From positions 1 through 22,410 of the forward strand of contig CAZXBG010000056.1 in the NCBI GenBank assembly GCA_964638865.1: a stretch of DNA of 22,410 bases. The letters are read 5' to 3'. How positions within the stretch are numbered: the stretch's first letter is position 1; every line of letters starts with the position of its first letter. Below are positions 6,478 to 16,600 of this stretch, one piece after another. Made by a program: the position numbers and the translations under genes. This DNA comes from UBA7236 sp964638865 (lineage in GTDB: Bacteria > Bacteroidota > Bacteroidia > Chitinophagales > BACL12). The notes beneath the pieces are model-generated. The model was given only the letters and a program-made list of their open reading frames with translations, was not told the DNA's origin and ran no database searches.

Positions 6478-9400
6478 CTACATCTTCACCATTTTTCTCT
6501 CCCCAAGCACATTTTCGCCATCACTCAAATGAATAAAATAAGTTCCCCCAGGAATATTTTTAATATCCAGTGTTATTGTTTGTTTATCACCGGAAATAGT
6601 ATTTATCTCCTTGCTTAAAATTATTTCTCCCAACATATTCACCAAATTAATTGTTCCGGAAATATTTTTTGCCGTAGTTAAATCAATGGATACTAAATCA
6701 TTTGCGGGGTTTGGATATATTGTAAATAGAAAAGTTTCAATACCTTGAATACTCTGCGCCAATTCTCCCGAAATATTAATATTATCCATATAAATTCCTT
6801 GTCCGTAATGACCGATATTCCGGAACGCGATTGCAACTTTTTCTTCCCCCAAATATGCCGTGAGATCAATGGTATCTGTTTTCCATTGATCGGCATTAGG
6901 AACCCAAAGATCGGCAGTGTAATCAGGTGCGGTGGCAAGATCATTTCCCGATTTTAACCAAACACTTGTCCACGTATCTCCACAATTAGTAGTAATCAAA
7001 ATTTCCAGTGAATCGGGATATGCATCACTATATTTTACATACGCATAGTCAAAAGTTAATTGTGCAGATAATGCCAATGAAAAATCATATTGTGGGGTAA
7101 CTATATCATCTTTTGCACCTGCAGTTTCATTGTAATAATTATCGAACAACATAGATTTTGTGCTGAGATCATATCCACCTGCAGCGCTTGTCTGATCCCA
7201 AAATACTGCATCCTCATTTGCATCATTTTCTGTCCACTGATAAGGTGGAAATAATGTTTGAAATCCTTCTACTAAAGGAATATCATTAATTCCGGATACC
7301 GTAATAAAGGAAGTTTTTATTTCTGCATCACTTCCATTTATATTACTTGCAGTTAAAGTTACATTATATGTTCCGGGAACATCATAAAATATTACAGGAT
7401 TTTCCATGGTAGATGTTGCGGGAGTTCCACCTTCAAATTCCCATAAAACGCTTTCTGTATTATCTGTGGATGCATCTGTAAATTGAACGCTCGTGCCGGG
7501 ACAAACAACATTAATATCAGAAATAAATTCTGCAGCAGGAATGGGAAATGGTTGATACAACGGAGATTCCCAAACACCTTTACCGTAATATCCGACACGC
7601 AAAACAGAATTCGGACTTCCGTCATTAAACATCATCAGATCCTGAATATTTGCAACAGTTGGTAATCCTGTTGAATAATTATCCCAATGATCCATCGTTA
7701 TATTGTGATAAAATACGCCGATAGCACTGGCTACGTAAATAGATTCATCTGTGCTGTAATCATCTAAATAAATTCCCACAATATTACCTCCCGGAAGGTC
7801 GTAGGTAATATTTGTCCAACTCGCCGCTCCATCATCAGTTCTATAAACATAACCGTAACTAAATAAATATGCTACATCAGGATCGTATTTTGAAACAGCA
7901 AGCCCTGCTCTGAAACTTGTTCCAGCAGGAGCTGAAGTTGTTACCCACGTTGGTGTAGCATCTAATGCATTGGTTGTATGCATTATTTTGCTGTCTGCTC
8001 TTACTACATAAACATTATTAGCATCAACCGGGGAAACTGCAATTCCTTTTACTTCTTTATTCATTGCAGTTAATACAATCCAATCGGGTGAAGCGGATTC
8101 TAAATTATCGCTTCGCCAAACTTCATATTGTGAAACAAAACCGGTTTGCGGCGCTGCGGGTGTAAATGCCATTCGCACCGAAGCTGCATCAGGATCTGCT
8201 ATCGGAGAATTCCAATTTTGATCACCACCTGTTACAATTCTTCTTGTTCCGTGATAATAATAAACGCGATTATAAGTTAAATAATCGAACCACATGCGTG
8301 CACCCCAGTCTCCACCGCGATTACAATACCAGGTTGGATCACCGTAATATAATTCACCATTGTCTTGTGTGCCTATACTTACAATAGTGTTATTTAATTT
8401 ACTTTGTGCCGCGTGATAAATTTCTGTTGCACTTAACCCGTTTGCATATTCTGTCCAGGTATCTCCTTCATCATAACTTAAAAATATACCTCCGTCATTT
8501 GCATTTAATATCATGGTATGATCATTCGGATTAAAAACTAATTGATGCATATCGGTATGGCAATCTGCCCACCAATCTGTGTACTGTGTCCAGGTTGCAC
8601 CACCGTCTATACTTTTCCAAATAACATGACAAGCAGTATATACTTTATTTGCGTCATCAGGATCAACTACCATATCAAAATTATAATTTCCCTGTCCTCC
8701 TTCTAATGCACTATATCCATTTAAATTCGGATAATCTGTTTTTATCAGATCAAAATTTAAACCGGCATCTGTTGATTTAAAAATAGTTGTCTGACCCGCA
8801 ATTGTCGCAATATAAACTACATTTGGATCTGCAGCACTTACCCCTAATCTGCTTCCATATGCAATGCCGCCCGGAATTATTAATTCAGCAGAAAGATCTG
8901 TCCAGGTATCACCCCAATTATCAGAGCGAAAATATTTCCCATCGTAATCAACCGCATATATAATTCCACTATTATCAGGATTAAATATCATATCGGTAAA
9001 TGATCCGTTGCTTTTCTTTTCTGTCCATAACAGCCCACCATCAATTGTTTTAAATATACCATCACTTGTTGCAGCAATTAATGTATTGTGGTCATCCGGT
9101 TTCATTAATAATTCCAAAGCCATGCGGGTTCCAATTCCAACATTGGCTGGAGCCCAGCTATCTCCGCCATCAATGCTTTTATATACTCCGTATGAATCAT
9201 AATAATAATTCGGATCACCTGTTCCTAAATAGATAATATTATTATCGGTAAAATCAATACATACCGAAGCACAATTTAATGGAGGCAAGGCATCTGTTCC
9301 AGTAACGGTCCAGTTTACTCCGAGATCATGACTCACATATAATCCCCCCGAAGCCGTTGTTGCCCAAATCGTATTTGCATCAATGGGATCCCATTTTAAT

Positions 9401-9549
9401 TGTGTAGTCCTTCCTATTCCATGAATTTGCCCTGAAATATTTGTTGGAAAAGCAATTGGTCCCGTTTGATGCCAGTCGCCTGTTACTTGTGTAATTGCAA
9501 TTAAACAAAAACAATTAATTAATATTAAAGTAAAATATTTTTTAATCAT
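6478..9549 (-). CDS. T9SS-exported BNR/sortilin-like repeat protein with PKD and jelly-roll domains
   Basis: A secreted protein of about 1023 residues. The start at 9549 (MIKKYFTLILINCFCLIAIT) gives a clean signal peptide; the longer frame to 9591 needs a TTG start. After it come many BNR/VPS10-like repeats with S-x-D-x-G-x-x-W boxes (SHDLGVNW, SIDGGDSW, TIDGGLLW, SDNWGDTW, SIDGGATW, SYDEGDTW, TDDGAASW), which should form a multi-bladed beta-propeller. A PKD domain follows (VCPGTSVQFTDAS to PGTYNVTLTASNING), then a jelly-roll domain (EGFQTLFPPYQWTENDA to GQGIYMDNINISG). The C-terminus is a type A T9SS sorting domain (FTIYPNPANDLVSIDL to GERKMVKM). It is exported by Sec, then through T9SS, and is probably attached to the surface. 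The gene is 38 bp downstream of a small secreted-protein gene in one operon. Substrate or ligand unknown. Confidence 0.88.
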   Translation of the reverse strand: MIKKYFTLILINCFCLIAITQVTGDWHQTGPIAFPTNISGQIHGIGRTTQLKWDPIDANTIWATTASGGLYVSHDLGVNWTVTGTDALPPLNCASVCIDFTDNNIIYLGTGDPNYYYDSYGVYKSIDGGDSWAPANVGIGTRMALELLMKPDDHNTLIAATSDGIFKTIDGGLLWTEKKSNGSFTDMIFNPDNSGIIYAVDYDGKYFRSDNWGDTWTDLSAELIIPGGIAYGSRLGVSAADPNVVYIATIAGQTTIFKSTDAGLNFDLIKTDYPNLNGYSALEGGQGNYNFDMVVDPDDANKVYTACHVIWKSIDGGATWTQYTDWWADCHTDMHQLVFNPNDHTMILNANDGGIFLSYDEGDTWTEYANGLSATEIYHAAQSKLNNTIVSIGTQDNGELYYGDPTWYCNRGGDWGARMWFDYLTYNRVYYYHGTRRIVTGGDQNWNSPIADPDAASVRMAFTPAAPQTGFVSQYEVWRSDNLESASPDWIVLTAMNKEVKGIAVSPVDANNVYVVRADSKIMHTTNALDATPTWVTTSAPAGTSFRAGLAVSKYDPDVAYLFSYGYVYRTDDGAASWTNITYDLPGGNIVGIYLDDYSTDESIYVASAIGVFYHNITMDHWDNYSTGLPTVANIQDLMMFNDGSPNSVLRVGYYGKGVWESPLYQPFPIPAAEFISDINVVCPGTSVQFTDASTDNTESVLWEFEGGTPATSTMENPVIFYDVPGTYNVTLTASNINGSDAEIKTSFITVSGINDIPLVEGFQTLFPPYQWTENDANEDAVFWDQTSAAGGYDLSTKSMLFDNYYNETAGAKDDIVTPQYDFSLALSAQLTFDYAYVKYSDAYPDSLEILITTNCGDTWTSVWLKSGNDLATAPDYTADLWVPNADQWKTDTIDLTAYLGEEKVAIAFRNIGHYGQGIYMDNINISGELAQSIQGIETFLFTIYPNPANDLVSIDLTTAKNISGTINLVNMLGEIILSKEINTISGDKQTITLDIKNIPGGTYFIHLSDGENVLGERKMVKM

Positions 9550-9587
9550 ACCACGGTATTTTTTTAATTTCTGTATAGTTTTATAAT

Positions 9588-10007
9588 TCAATCATTTACC
9601 CTTCCATTTTCCCAAATTAATAACTGCTCTTTGGGTGTTGTAATACTTCCATCCTCCTTAACCCAGGGTTCTACCATTATTTGCCAGCGCTTAAATCTTT
9701 TATATTCAAAGGCATATTGCTGACTTTCCCTTGCGCGTTTCTCGTTTTTTGTGGTGAGAAGTGCATCCAGAAATCCTTCCTTTTTTTCATATTCCTCGCC
9801 TTTTCCCAATACATCTTCTTCTTGTTTTGGAAGAGGACGAACACTCCAGTATTGATTAAATGCTTCAACAGCATCAAAATAATTGGTTGTGGTATCGTTT
9901 ATCATTGGGATCCAGAGGGGATCCTTTTGCAACTTTTTATCAGAAAGACTTTGAGCCTGAGTTCCGGCAAACAAAAATGCCATTAAAAGTGTTAAAATAC
10001 ATTTCAT
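9588..10007 (-). CDS. Small secreted protein of unknown function
   Basis: A 139-residue protein. The start at 10007 (MKCILTLLMAFLFAGTQAQS) yields a clear Sec signal peptide cleaved after AQA or TQA. The open frame runs to 10157, but the extra 50 residues lack signal character and a TAACTTTG promoter box lies inside them, so they are rejected. The mature part is polar with many charged residues (KGEEYEKKEGF, KNEKRARESQ), a central Trp-rich stretch (AFNQYWSVRPLP, KRWQIMVEPWV) and a C-terminal PKEQLLIWENGR. I recognise no family. It is first in an operon with the large BNR/T9SS protein 38 bp downstream, which suggests it acts with that protein, perhaps in folding, surface placement or as a subunit. 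This is inference from position only. Confidence 0.75.
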   Translation of the reverse strand: MKCILTLLMAFLFAGTQAQSLSDKKLQKDPLWIPMINDTTTNYFDAVEAFNQYWSVRPLPKQEEDVLGKGEEYEKKEGFLDALLTTKNEKRARESQQYAFEYKRFKRWQIMVEPWVKEDGSITTPKEQLLIWENGRVND

Positions 10008-10025
10008 TGATGTGGATTTATTAAA

Positions 10026-10033
10026 CAAAGTTA
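10026..10033 (-). promoter_or_regulatory. -7 promoter box of the secreted-protein operon
   Basis: On the minus strand TAACTTTG (10033-10026) matches TAnnTTTG exactly and ends 18 nt before the ATG at 10007. It lies in the 318-bp divergent region 10008-10325, which also holds the tetR promoter and a leader hairpin and otherwise shows nothing. Confidence 0.5.
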
Positions 10034-10243
10034 AGAATTTAAGCGATTGGGCTTTAAAGTGCTGCCAGATACCATTCGGTTCATCAGAAAAGGGGTTCAA
10101 CCAGAAAATTCTCCCGTTCATCGAAAATACCTTCTGCACCGGAAACTGCTGATACAATTTTGTGCTGACAAGTTTACTTGCTTAGGTCAAAAACAATGGA
10201 AATGTTAAATTATTAAAAAAACTATGGAAACTTTCGAACAATT

Positions 10244-10276
10244 TTTGGTTTCCTGAGTTTCAAGTATTTACCTTTG
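10244..10276 (+). promoter_or_regulatory. Promoter of the tetR-efflux operon
   Basis: TTTG at 10244-10247, 21 nt, then TACCTTTG at 10269-10276: both elements match the Bacteroidota consensus with good spacing. This predicts a leader of about 40-45 nt before the tetR ATG at 10326. Confidence 0.6.
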
Positions 10277-10293
10277 CATCAAAATTCAAAAAA

Positions 10294-10317
10294 AGGCCAA
10301 AAACTTTATTTTAGCCT
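10294..10317. repeat. Stem-loop in the tetR leader
   Basis: AGGCCAAAA, loop ACTTTA, TTTTAGCCT: a 9-bp inverted repeat with one mismatch, ending 8 nt before the tetR start codon. It could be the TetR operator (autoregulation) or an mRNA structure limiting translation. The downstream arm is not followed by a T-run, so it is not a terminator. Confidence 0.45.
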
Positions 10318-10325
10318 CCTAACTA

Positions 10326-11081
10326 ATGGAAAATCAACTAAATAACGAAGAAGAACTGGCTTTGAATAAGGATTCAGAAGAAACCATTTCCTCTGAAAAT
10401 GAGCGGGTGAATAAGTCTTCAATTGATAAAACGACAGATTTGGAGAAATTTTCCTTGTCTAAAGCTGCGGATGACAAGTCTAAAATATTATCGCGTTGCG
10501 AGCGTCTCTTCATGCGGTACGGTATAAAAAGTGTTACCATGGATGATGTTTCGCGCGAGCTTGGCATCAGCAAAAAAACCCTATACCAGTTTTTTGAGAA
10601 TAAGGAGGACCTTGTCTATCAAATAACAGTGCATCATTTTGATTGTCAAAATCTTGCGGTAGAACAAATCTTAAAGGAAGCTAAAACGGCAATTGATGAA
10701 ATGTTCGGCATTGCAAATTGGATGAATGCTATGAGTAAAAATATAAACCCAAGTTTAATATTCGATCTCAGAAAATATCACCCTGCGAGTTGGAATGTCT
10801 TCATCAATCACCGGAATACAGAAGTATATAACAGCATTAAGAACAATCTGGAAAGAGGCGTTCGCGAAGGAATATATCGCGAAGATCTGAATGTGGAAAT
10901 TATAACACGCATATATATTGCTCGCGTAGAAATGTTTATCGATAATGAAATTTTTCCCTATGATAAATTCCCGCCTGAAAAAACATTTAATGTATTTATC
11001 GATTATCACATTCGTGGAATAGCAACACCAAAAGGAATTAAATTACTCGAAAAAATAAAATCACAAAAACATGGCATATAA
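10326..11081 (+). CDS. TetR/AcrR family transcriptional regulator
   Basis: A 251-residue DNA-binding regulator. The TetR N-terminal HTH spans about residues 52-98: ILSRCERLFMRYGIKSVTMD followed by DVSRELGISKKTLYQFF and ENKEDLV. The ligand-binding domain follows (about 100-245). Residues 1-50 are an extra polar, mostly acidic stretch (NNEEELALNKDSEET and similar) that most family members lack; they usually total about 190-210 residues. No later Met gives a complete HTH, so the long form is accepted, with the promoter and leader in front of it. The gene overlaps the downstream TolC-like gene by 11 nt, so it leads the efflux operon and probably controls it in response to a small molecule the pump exports. 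Inducer unknown. Confidence 0.9.
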   Translation: MENQLNNEEELALNKDSEETISSENERVNKSSIDKTTDLEKFSLSKAADDKSKILSRCERLFMRYGIKSVTMDDVSRELGISKKTLYQFFENKEDLVYQITVHHFDCQNLAVEQILKEAKTAIDEMFGIANWMNAMSKNINPSLIFDLRKYHPASWNVFINHRNTEVYNSIKNNLERGVREGIYREDLNVEIITRIYIARVEMFIDNEIFPYDKFPPEKTFNVFIDYHIRGIATPKGIKLLEKIKSQKHGI

Positions 11082-12396
11082 ACTCAAATTATTTTTAATC
11101 GCATTGATCGGCCCTGTAATGTTGTATGCGCAATCGCAACAGTATTCGTTACAGCAGGCAATTGATTATGGAATTGAAAATAACACCCTATCAAAGTCTG
11201 CAGCGCTCGATGTAGCAAATGCGCAGATAACAATCAAAAACCGCCTTTCGGCAGGCTTGCCTCAGGTTGATGCAAGTATTGATTACCAGAATTTTTTCAA
11301 ATTGCCTACTTCCTTACTTCCCGCTGAATTTTTTGGAGGAGAGGCAGGTGAATTTATTCCTGTGCAATTTGGCACCGAACAAAATCTAACTGCCGGTGTT
11401 TCCGCATCTCAGTTATTATTTAGTGGGGCATGGATTGTCGCATTAAATGCAGCAAAGGAATATGTAAATCTTGTTGAGGCTCAGCAAAAACTTACCGAAC
11501 AAGACATCCGTAAAAATGTTGAGACTGCATATTATGCGGTGTTAATTGCAAAAGAATTCGAAACCTTACTGCAAAAAAATATCGACAATCTCGACAAAGT
11601 TTATTTTGAAGTGAAGGAAATGTTGAAAGCAGGATTTGTGGAACAAATTGATGTGGATCGATTGACAATGAGTACGCTTACCTTAAGTGGACAATTAACA
11701 AATGGTAAACGTCAGACTATTCTTGCTGAAACATTTCTAAAATATTCTATGGGGTTGGATATTAACACTCCAATAATTTTAACGGACGATATAGACTTAT
11801 TTACAAACAATGCAACCTTAGTAAATAATGATCAAAATTATTTAACTCGACCCGAATTTACGATCTTAAGTGAAACCATGATCTTAAATGAATTAAATGT
11901 CAAATTAAATAAGTCTTTATACCTGCCAACACTTGCATTATATGCATCCTATTCGCAAAATGCACAACGCAACAGTTTTAATTTTTTTGATGGTGATGAG
12001 CTATGGTTTGAAACGGGTTTGGTTGGAGTAAAAATGCAAATTCCGATATTTTCCGGTTTTGAAAGAAAAACAAATGTGCAGGCTGCTCAAATCGGCTTTG
12101 AAAAAGCACAGCTCAGTTTACAAAGCGCAACACAAGGAATATTACTGGAAATTGAAAAAGCGAAAACAGACTATTTGAATGCGGAAAACGATTTTGATAT
12201 TCAAAAACAAAACAACGAACTTGCTCAGAAAATATATAATACCGCTTTGATCAAATACCGAGAAGGGGTTGGATCAAGCCTCGAACTGAATAATGCGGAA
12301 AGCACTTTATATATGGCGCAAGGATCATATATTTCTGCCTTATACAATCTATTAAATACTAAAACCGCTTTAAACAAATCATTAGGATACAATTAA
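11071..12396 (+). CDS. TolC-family outer-membrane efflux channel
   Basis: A 441-residue outer-membrane factor. A signal peptide (MAYKLKLFLIALIGPVMLYA, cleavage near AQS) is followed by the OEP duplicated domain: YSLQQAIDYGIENN, LSAGLPQVDASIDYQNFF, and the second repeat with LNELNVKLNKSLYLPTLALY and VGVKMQIPIFSGFERKTNVQ. The late helix has ALIKYREGVGSSLELNNAES. These are standard TolC-type motifs. The channel trimer crosses the outer membrane and docks on the membrane-fusion protein encoded next. The start overlaps the tetR end by 11 nt, which points to translational coupling. The length is near the family's usual size. Substrate of the system unknown. Confidence 0.93.
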   Translation: MAYKLKLFLIALIGPVMLYAQSQQYSLQQAIDYGIENNTLSKSAALDVANAQITIKNRLSAGLPQVDASIDYQNFFKLPTSLLPAEFFGGEAGEFIPVQFGTEQNLTAGVSASQLLFSGAWIVALNAAKEYVNLVEAQQKLTEQDIRKNVETAYYAVLIAKEFETLLQKNIDNLDKVYFEVKEMLKAGFVEQIDVDRLTMSTLTLSGQLTNGKRQTILAETFLKYSMGLDINTPIILTDDIDLFTNNATLVNNDQNYLTRPEFTILSETMILNELNVKLNKSLYLPTLALYASYSQNAQRNSFNFFDGDELWFETGLVGVKMQIPIFSGFERKTNVQAAQIGFEKAQLSLQSATQGILLEIEKAKTDYLNAENDFDIQKQNNELAQKIYNTALIKYREGVGSSLELNNAESTLYMAQGSYISALYNLLNTKTALNKSLGYN

Positions 12397-12412
12397 TTAA
12401 ATTCAACATACT

Positions 12413-13531
12413 ATGAGAAAGACCTTATTATATCTAACCGTTATTCTTTTTCTTGCATCATGTGGTGCAAAAGAAACCAACGACAAACAGGCTGAACTGG
12501 ATAAACTCAAAAAAGAGCACGCAGATATCACCGACAGAATTAAAAAGTTGGAAAAAGAAATTGCAGAGGCTGATACCACTAAAAAAGGACCAAAAGGCGA
12601 ATTAGTTGTAATTTCCGAATTAACTACTCAACCATTTATACATTATATAGAAGTGCAGGGAAAAATAGATGCAGATGAAAATGTTACCATTACGCCTCAA
12701 ATGCCGGGTGTAATTAATGCGATTTATGTAAACGTTGGCCAAAGTGTTTCAAAAGGCCAATTACTTGCTTCAACCGATAATGACGCCATGCAAAAAAATG
12801 TAGAAACATTGGAATCGCAACTGTCATTTGCAAAGGATGTTTACAATAAACAAAAGGCTTTGTGGGATCAAAAAATTGGAAGTGAAATTCAATTTCTTTC
12901 TGCAAAAAATAATGTGGAAACATTGGAAAAAAGTATATCTGCTGCTAAACAACAATTATCCACAAGTAAAATGACATCTCCAATTAATGGAATTGTAGAT
13001 GCTGTGGATATTAAGATTGGTCAGATTGGCTCACCCGGATTTCAGGGAATTCGTGTGGTAAATATGAATTCGTTGAAAGCTAAAGGAGAAGTTTCTGAAT
13101 CACATTCCGCAATTGTTTCTGTAGGTGATAATACAAAAATTATGATCACCGATCAAAATAAAGAGCTCGACGCAAAAGTAACATTCGCATCAAAAGTAAT
13201 TAATGCGCAAAGCAGAACATTTACAGTGGAAGCAAAATTGCCAAGTGATCCTTCATTAAAACCAAATATGATAGCTGTAATGCGAATAGCAGATTATGAA
13301 ACTGAAAATGCTATCGTTATTGATCTCAATATGATACAAAAATCCAGTGATGCTGATTTTGTATATGTTGCCGGTGAAGAGAACGGAAAAAAAGTTGCCG
13401 TTCGCAAAACAGTAACTGTTGGTAAAATATATGCTGGAATGGCAGAGATCACTTCCGGTTTGGTAAAAGGTGATAAGATTATAACATCAGGATATCAGAA
13501 TGTTATAGCAGGTCAGGAAATTCAATATTGA
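12413..13531 (+). CDS. RND efflux membrane-fusion lipoprotein (periplasmic adaptor)
   Basis: A 372-residue HlyD/AcrA-type adaptor. A lipoprotein signal (MRKTLLYLTVILFLASC, lipobox LASC with C17) anchors it in a membrane. Residues about 22-53 form an extra N-terminal coiled coil (KQAELDKLKKEHADITDRIK) before the core. The lipoyl-like half-motifs are present: VTITPQMPGVINAIYVNVGQ with SVSKGQLLA, and SKMTSPINGIVDAVDIKIGQ. Between them lies the alpha-hairpin (ETLESQLSFAKDVYNKQKAL and following). The beta-barrel and membrane-proximal domains follow. It links the TolC-like channel (17 bp upstream) to the RND pump downstream. The N-terminal coiled coil is seen in a number of Bacteroidota adaptors. 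Confidence 0.93.
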   Translation: MRKTLLYLTVILFLASCGAKETNDKQAELDKLKKEHADITDRIKKLEKEIAEADTTKKGPKGELVVISELTTQPFIHYIEVQGKIDADENVTITPQMPGVINAIYVNVGQSVSKGQLLASTDNDAMQKNVETLESQLSFAKDVYNKQKALWDQKIGSEIQFLSAKNNVETLEKSISAAKQQLSTSKMTSPINGIVDAVDIKIGQIGSPGFQGIRVVNMNSLKAKGEVSESHSAIVSVGDNTKIMITDQNKELDAKVTFASKVINAQSRTFTVEAKLPSDPSLKPNMIAVMRIADYETENAIVIDLNMIQKSSDADFVYVAGEENGKKVAVRKTVTVGKIYAGMAEITSGLVKGDKIITSGYQNVIAGQEIQY

Positions 13532-13629
13532 ACAGGAATTATGTTATCAACCCAATTAAATAAAATAGAAAAGGATCAAAATTCTTTTATTGATCAACAC
13601 TGTTTTAATTAATTTAAAAATATTAATAA

Positions 13630-16600
13630 ATGAAAAACGTATTCAAAGAATTTAAACCATCCAGCTGGGCAATAAATAACCGCACAACGGTATTTATTAT
13701 AACCATCATGCTGACCGTTATGGGTATTTCCACCTATAATGGATTGCCAAAGGAGTTATATCCGGATATTACCATGCCTACCATTTATGTGGCTACTATT
13801 TATCCCGGGTCTTCACCTAGCGATATGGAAAATCTCATTACCAAACAATTGGAAAAAGAGATCGGTGCAATTAGTGGTGTAAATAAAATTATAAGCAGTT
13901 CGGTGCAGGATTTTTCCAGTATACAGGTTGAATTTATTTCGGGAACTGATATTGATGAGGCAAATCAAAAAGTGAAGGATGCTGTAGATAAAGCAAAACC
14001 AACTTTACCGAGCGATCTTGATCCTACTTTTGGGCCTAATGTGGCAAAGGTGGAATTTTCTGATATGCCTATCATGCAAGTGAATGTGAGCGGTGATTAT
14101 GACCTTACCGGTATTAAAAAATATGCTGAATTAATTCAGGATGAAATAGAAAAACTTCCTGAAATCTCAAAAGTTGATATTATCGGTGCACCGGAACGTG
14201 AAATACAGATCAATGTAGATATGTATAAAATGCAAGCTGCTCAGATCACGATGTATGATATTTATGCCGCAATAAGTAATGAGAACAGAATTGTTTCCGG
14301 CGGAACAATCAAGGTAGAGGATATGCGCAGAAGTATTACCGTAAGTGGTGAGTTTGAGAATGTGGAGCAGATCAAAAATCTTACTATAAATAATATGAAT
14401 AATTATGCAATTTATTTAAAAGATATTGCAGTTATTCAGGATGATTTTAAAGAACAGGAAAGTTTTGCAAGATTAGACGGCAAAAAAGTAATAACATTAA
14501 ATGTAATTAAAAAAAGCGGACAAAATTTAATTGAAGCTTCCGATAATATTCATGCTTTACTCGATGAAATGTCGGAAAAAGATATCCCCTCCGATCTTAA
14601 TATTACGGTAACGGGTGATACTTCATCAACAACAAGAACACAAGTTGCAGATCTTATTAATACTATTATCATTGGATTTATTTTGGTAACACTGGTACTC
14701 ATGTTTTTTATGGGCGCAACAGATGCAATGTTTGTTGGATTATCAGTTCCGCTTTCCATGTTCATCGCATTTATTGTATTGAGTATTTTGGGAATGACAA
14801 TGAACTTAATTGTATTATTTGCCTTTCTGCTCGGATTGGGTATTGTGGTAGATGATGCTATTGTCGTCATCGAAAACACCCATCGGATATTCGGGAATGG
14901 AAAAATGCCAATTAAAGAGGCTGCAAAAAAGGCTGCAGGCGAAGTATTTATGCCGGTTCTTGCAGGAACTATGACTACACTCGCTCCATTTTTCCCATTG
15001 TTATTCTGGCCGGGAATGATCGGTTCATTTATGCACGGTCTTCCGGTAACATTAATTGTTACGCTTACCGCATCATTATTGGTTGCTTATTTAATAAACC
15101 CTGTTTTTGCGGCAACATTTATGAAACCACATAATGACGAAGAAAAACCAAATCGCCGAAAGGCAATTATCTGGACAATTGTTTTCGCAATAATTGGTTT
15201 GATGATCACCTTAAGTGGAAGCCCGGTTTTAGGAAATCTTATTTTAACCATGGTTGCTTTAGTATGGTTTTATAATCTCGTTTTAATAAAAGCAGTAAAA
15301 TGGTTTCAGCGCAAAGGCTGGCCATCTTTTCAAAACAGATATGCAAACTTTTTGAAATGGACTTTAAATCACCCGGGAACTTTATTTTTGTCAATTGTTG
15401 GTACATTGGTTATCGCAATTGTGTTATTAATTGCTAGGAAACCCGGTATAGAACAATTTCCGGTTGGTGATCCGAATTTTATATTTGCATATGTTGTAAT
15501 GCCAACAGGAACTGATCAGCAAACTACTGACTCTGTAACACAATTAGTGGAAAGAAAAATTCAGGGTGTGCTTGGTGAAAATAATCCGCTTGTAAAATCA
15601 GTTATTTCAAATGTAACTATTGGTGCAAGTGAAGATCCTTTCGATCAAAGTGCATATACCAATAAAGGAAAAGTTTCTGTTGCTTTTATTGAACCTGCTA
15701 TCAGAAGAGATCAAAAAACAGAACCTTATTTTGATAAATTCAGAGCTGTATTAAAAGATATTCCCGGTGCAGATATTACGGTTGGCGGTGAACAAAGCGG
15801 ACCTCCGGCAGGTAAACCGATTAATATTGAAATAACAGGAGATAATTTTGATGATCTTATTGCAACCAGTAATAATATTAAAAGATATCTCGATGGTTTA
15901 AATATTGAAGGCATAGAAGAATTAAAAACAGACCTTCAGGCAAATAAACCGGAAATTACAATTGATCTCGATCGCGAACGCATGAACAGAGAAGGTGTTT
16001 CCACTTTTACTGTTGGTGGCGAAATTAGAAATGCAGTATATGGATGGGAAGTATCTAAATTCAAAGATGGAAATGATGATTTTCCAATTGTGGTTAGATA
16101 CGATGAAGCGCAAAGAAAAAATATTGATCAATTAAAAGATCTGAAAATAACTTATCGCGATATGATGAGCGGACAGGTTCGTCAGATTCCATTAAGTGCA
16201 TTTGCAACTATAGATTATAATACTACTTACTCCGGTATTAAAAGAATAGATCAAAAACGTGTGGTAACACTTGCATCTAATTTATTATCCGGATTTGAAA
16301 GTCAGCAACCTGTTATTATGAATCAGGTGAAGGAAGCATTGGCAGATTTTGAAACTCCGGAAGGTGTAACCATTGGTTATACCGGTGCAAGTCAGGATAT
16401 GGAAGACACTATTAATTTTATGGGTGTGGCGTGGATCATCTCTTTATTTTTGATTATCATTATTTTGGTCGCTCAATTTAATTCCATTTCAAAACCTATC
16501 ATCATATTTGTGGAAGTATTCTTCAGTATTATTGGTGTGCTTTTGGGATATGGAATATTCGATATGAATTTCTCCGCAGTAATGACCGGAGTTGGTGTTG

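Noticed and set aside
10008..10157. 50-residue N-terminal extension of the small secreted protein
   Set aside because: It would bury the signal peptide, and an exact TAACTTTG promoter box lies within it.
13541..13612. 23-residue frame (MLSTQLNKIEKDQNSFIDQH...) between the adaptor and the RND pump
   Set aside because: Very short, not hydrophobic as small pump partners are, and AT-rich DNA yields such frames by chance. A purine-rich stretch in front of the ATG is the only support.
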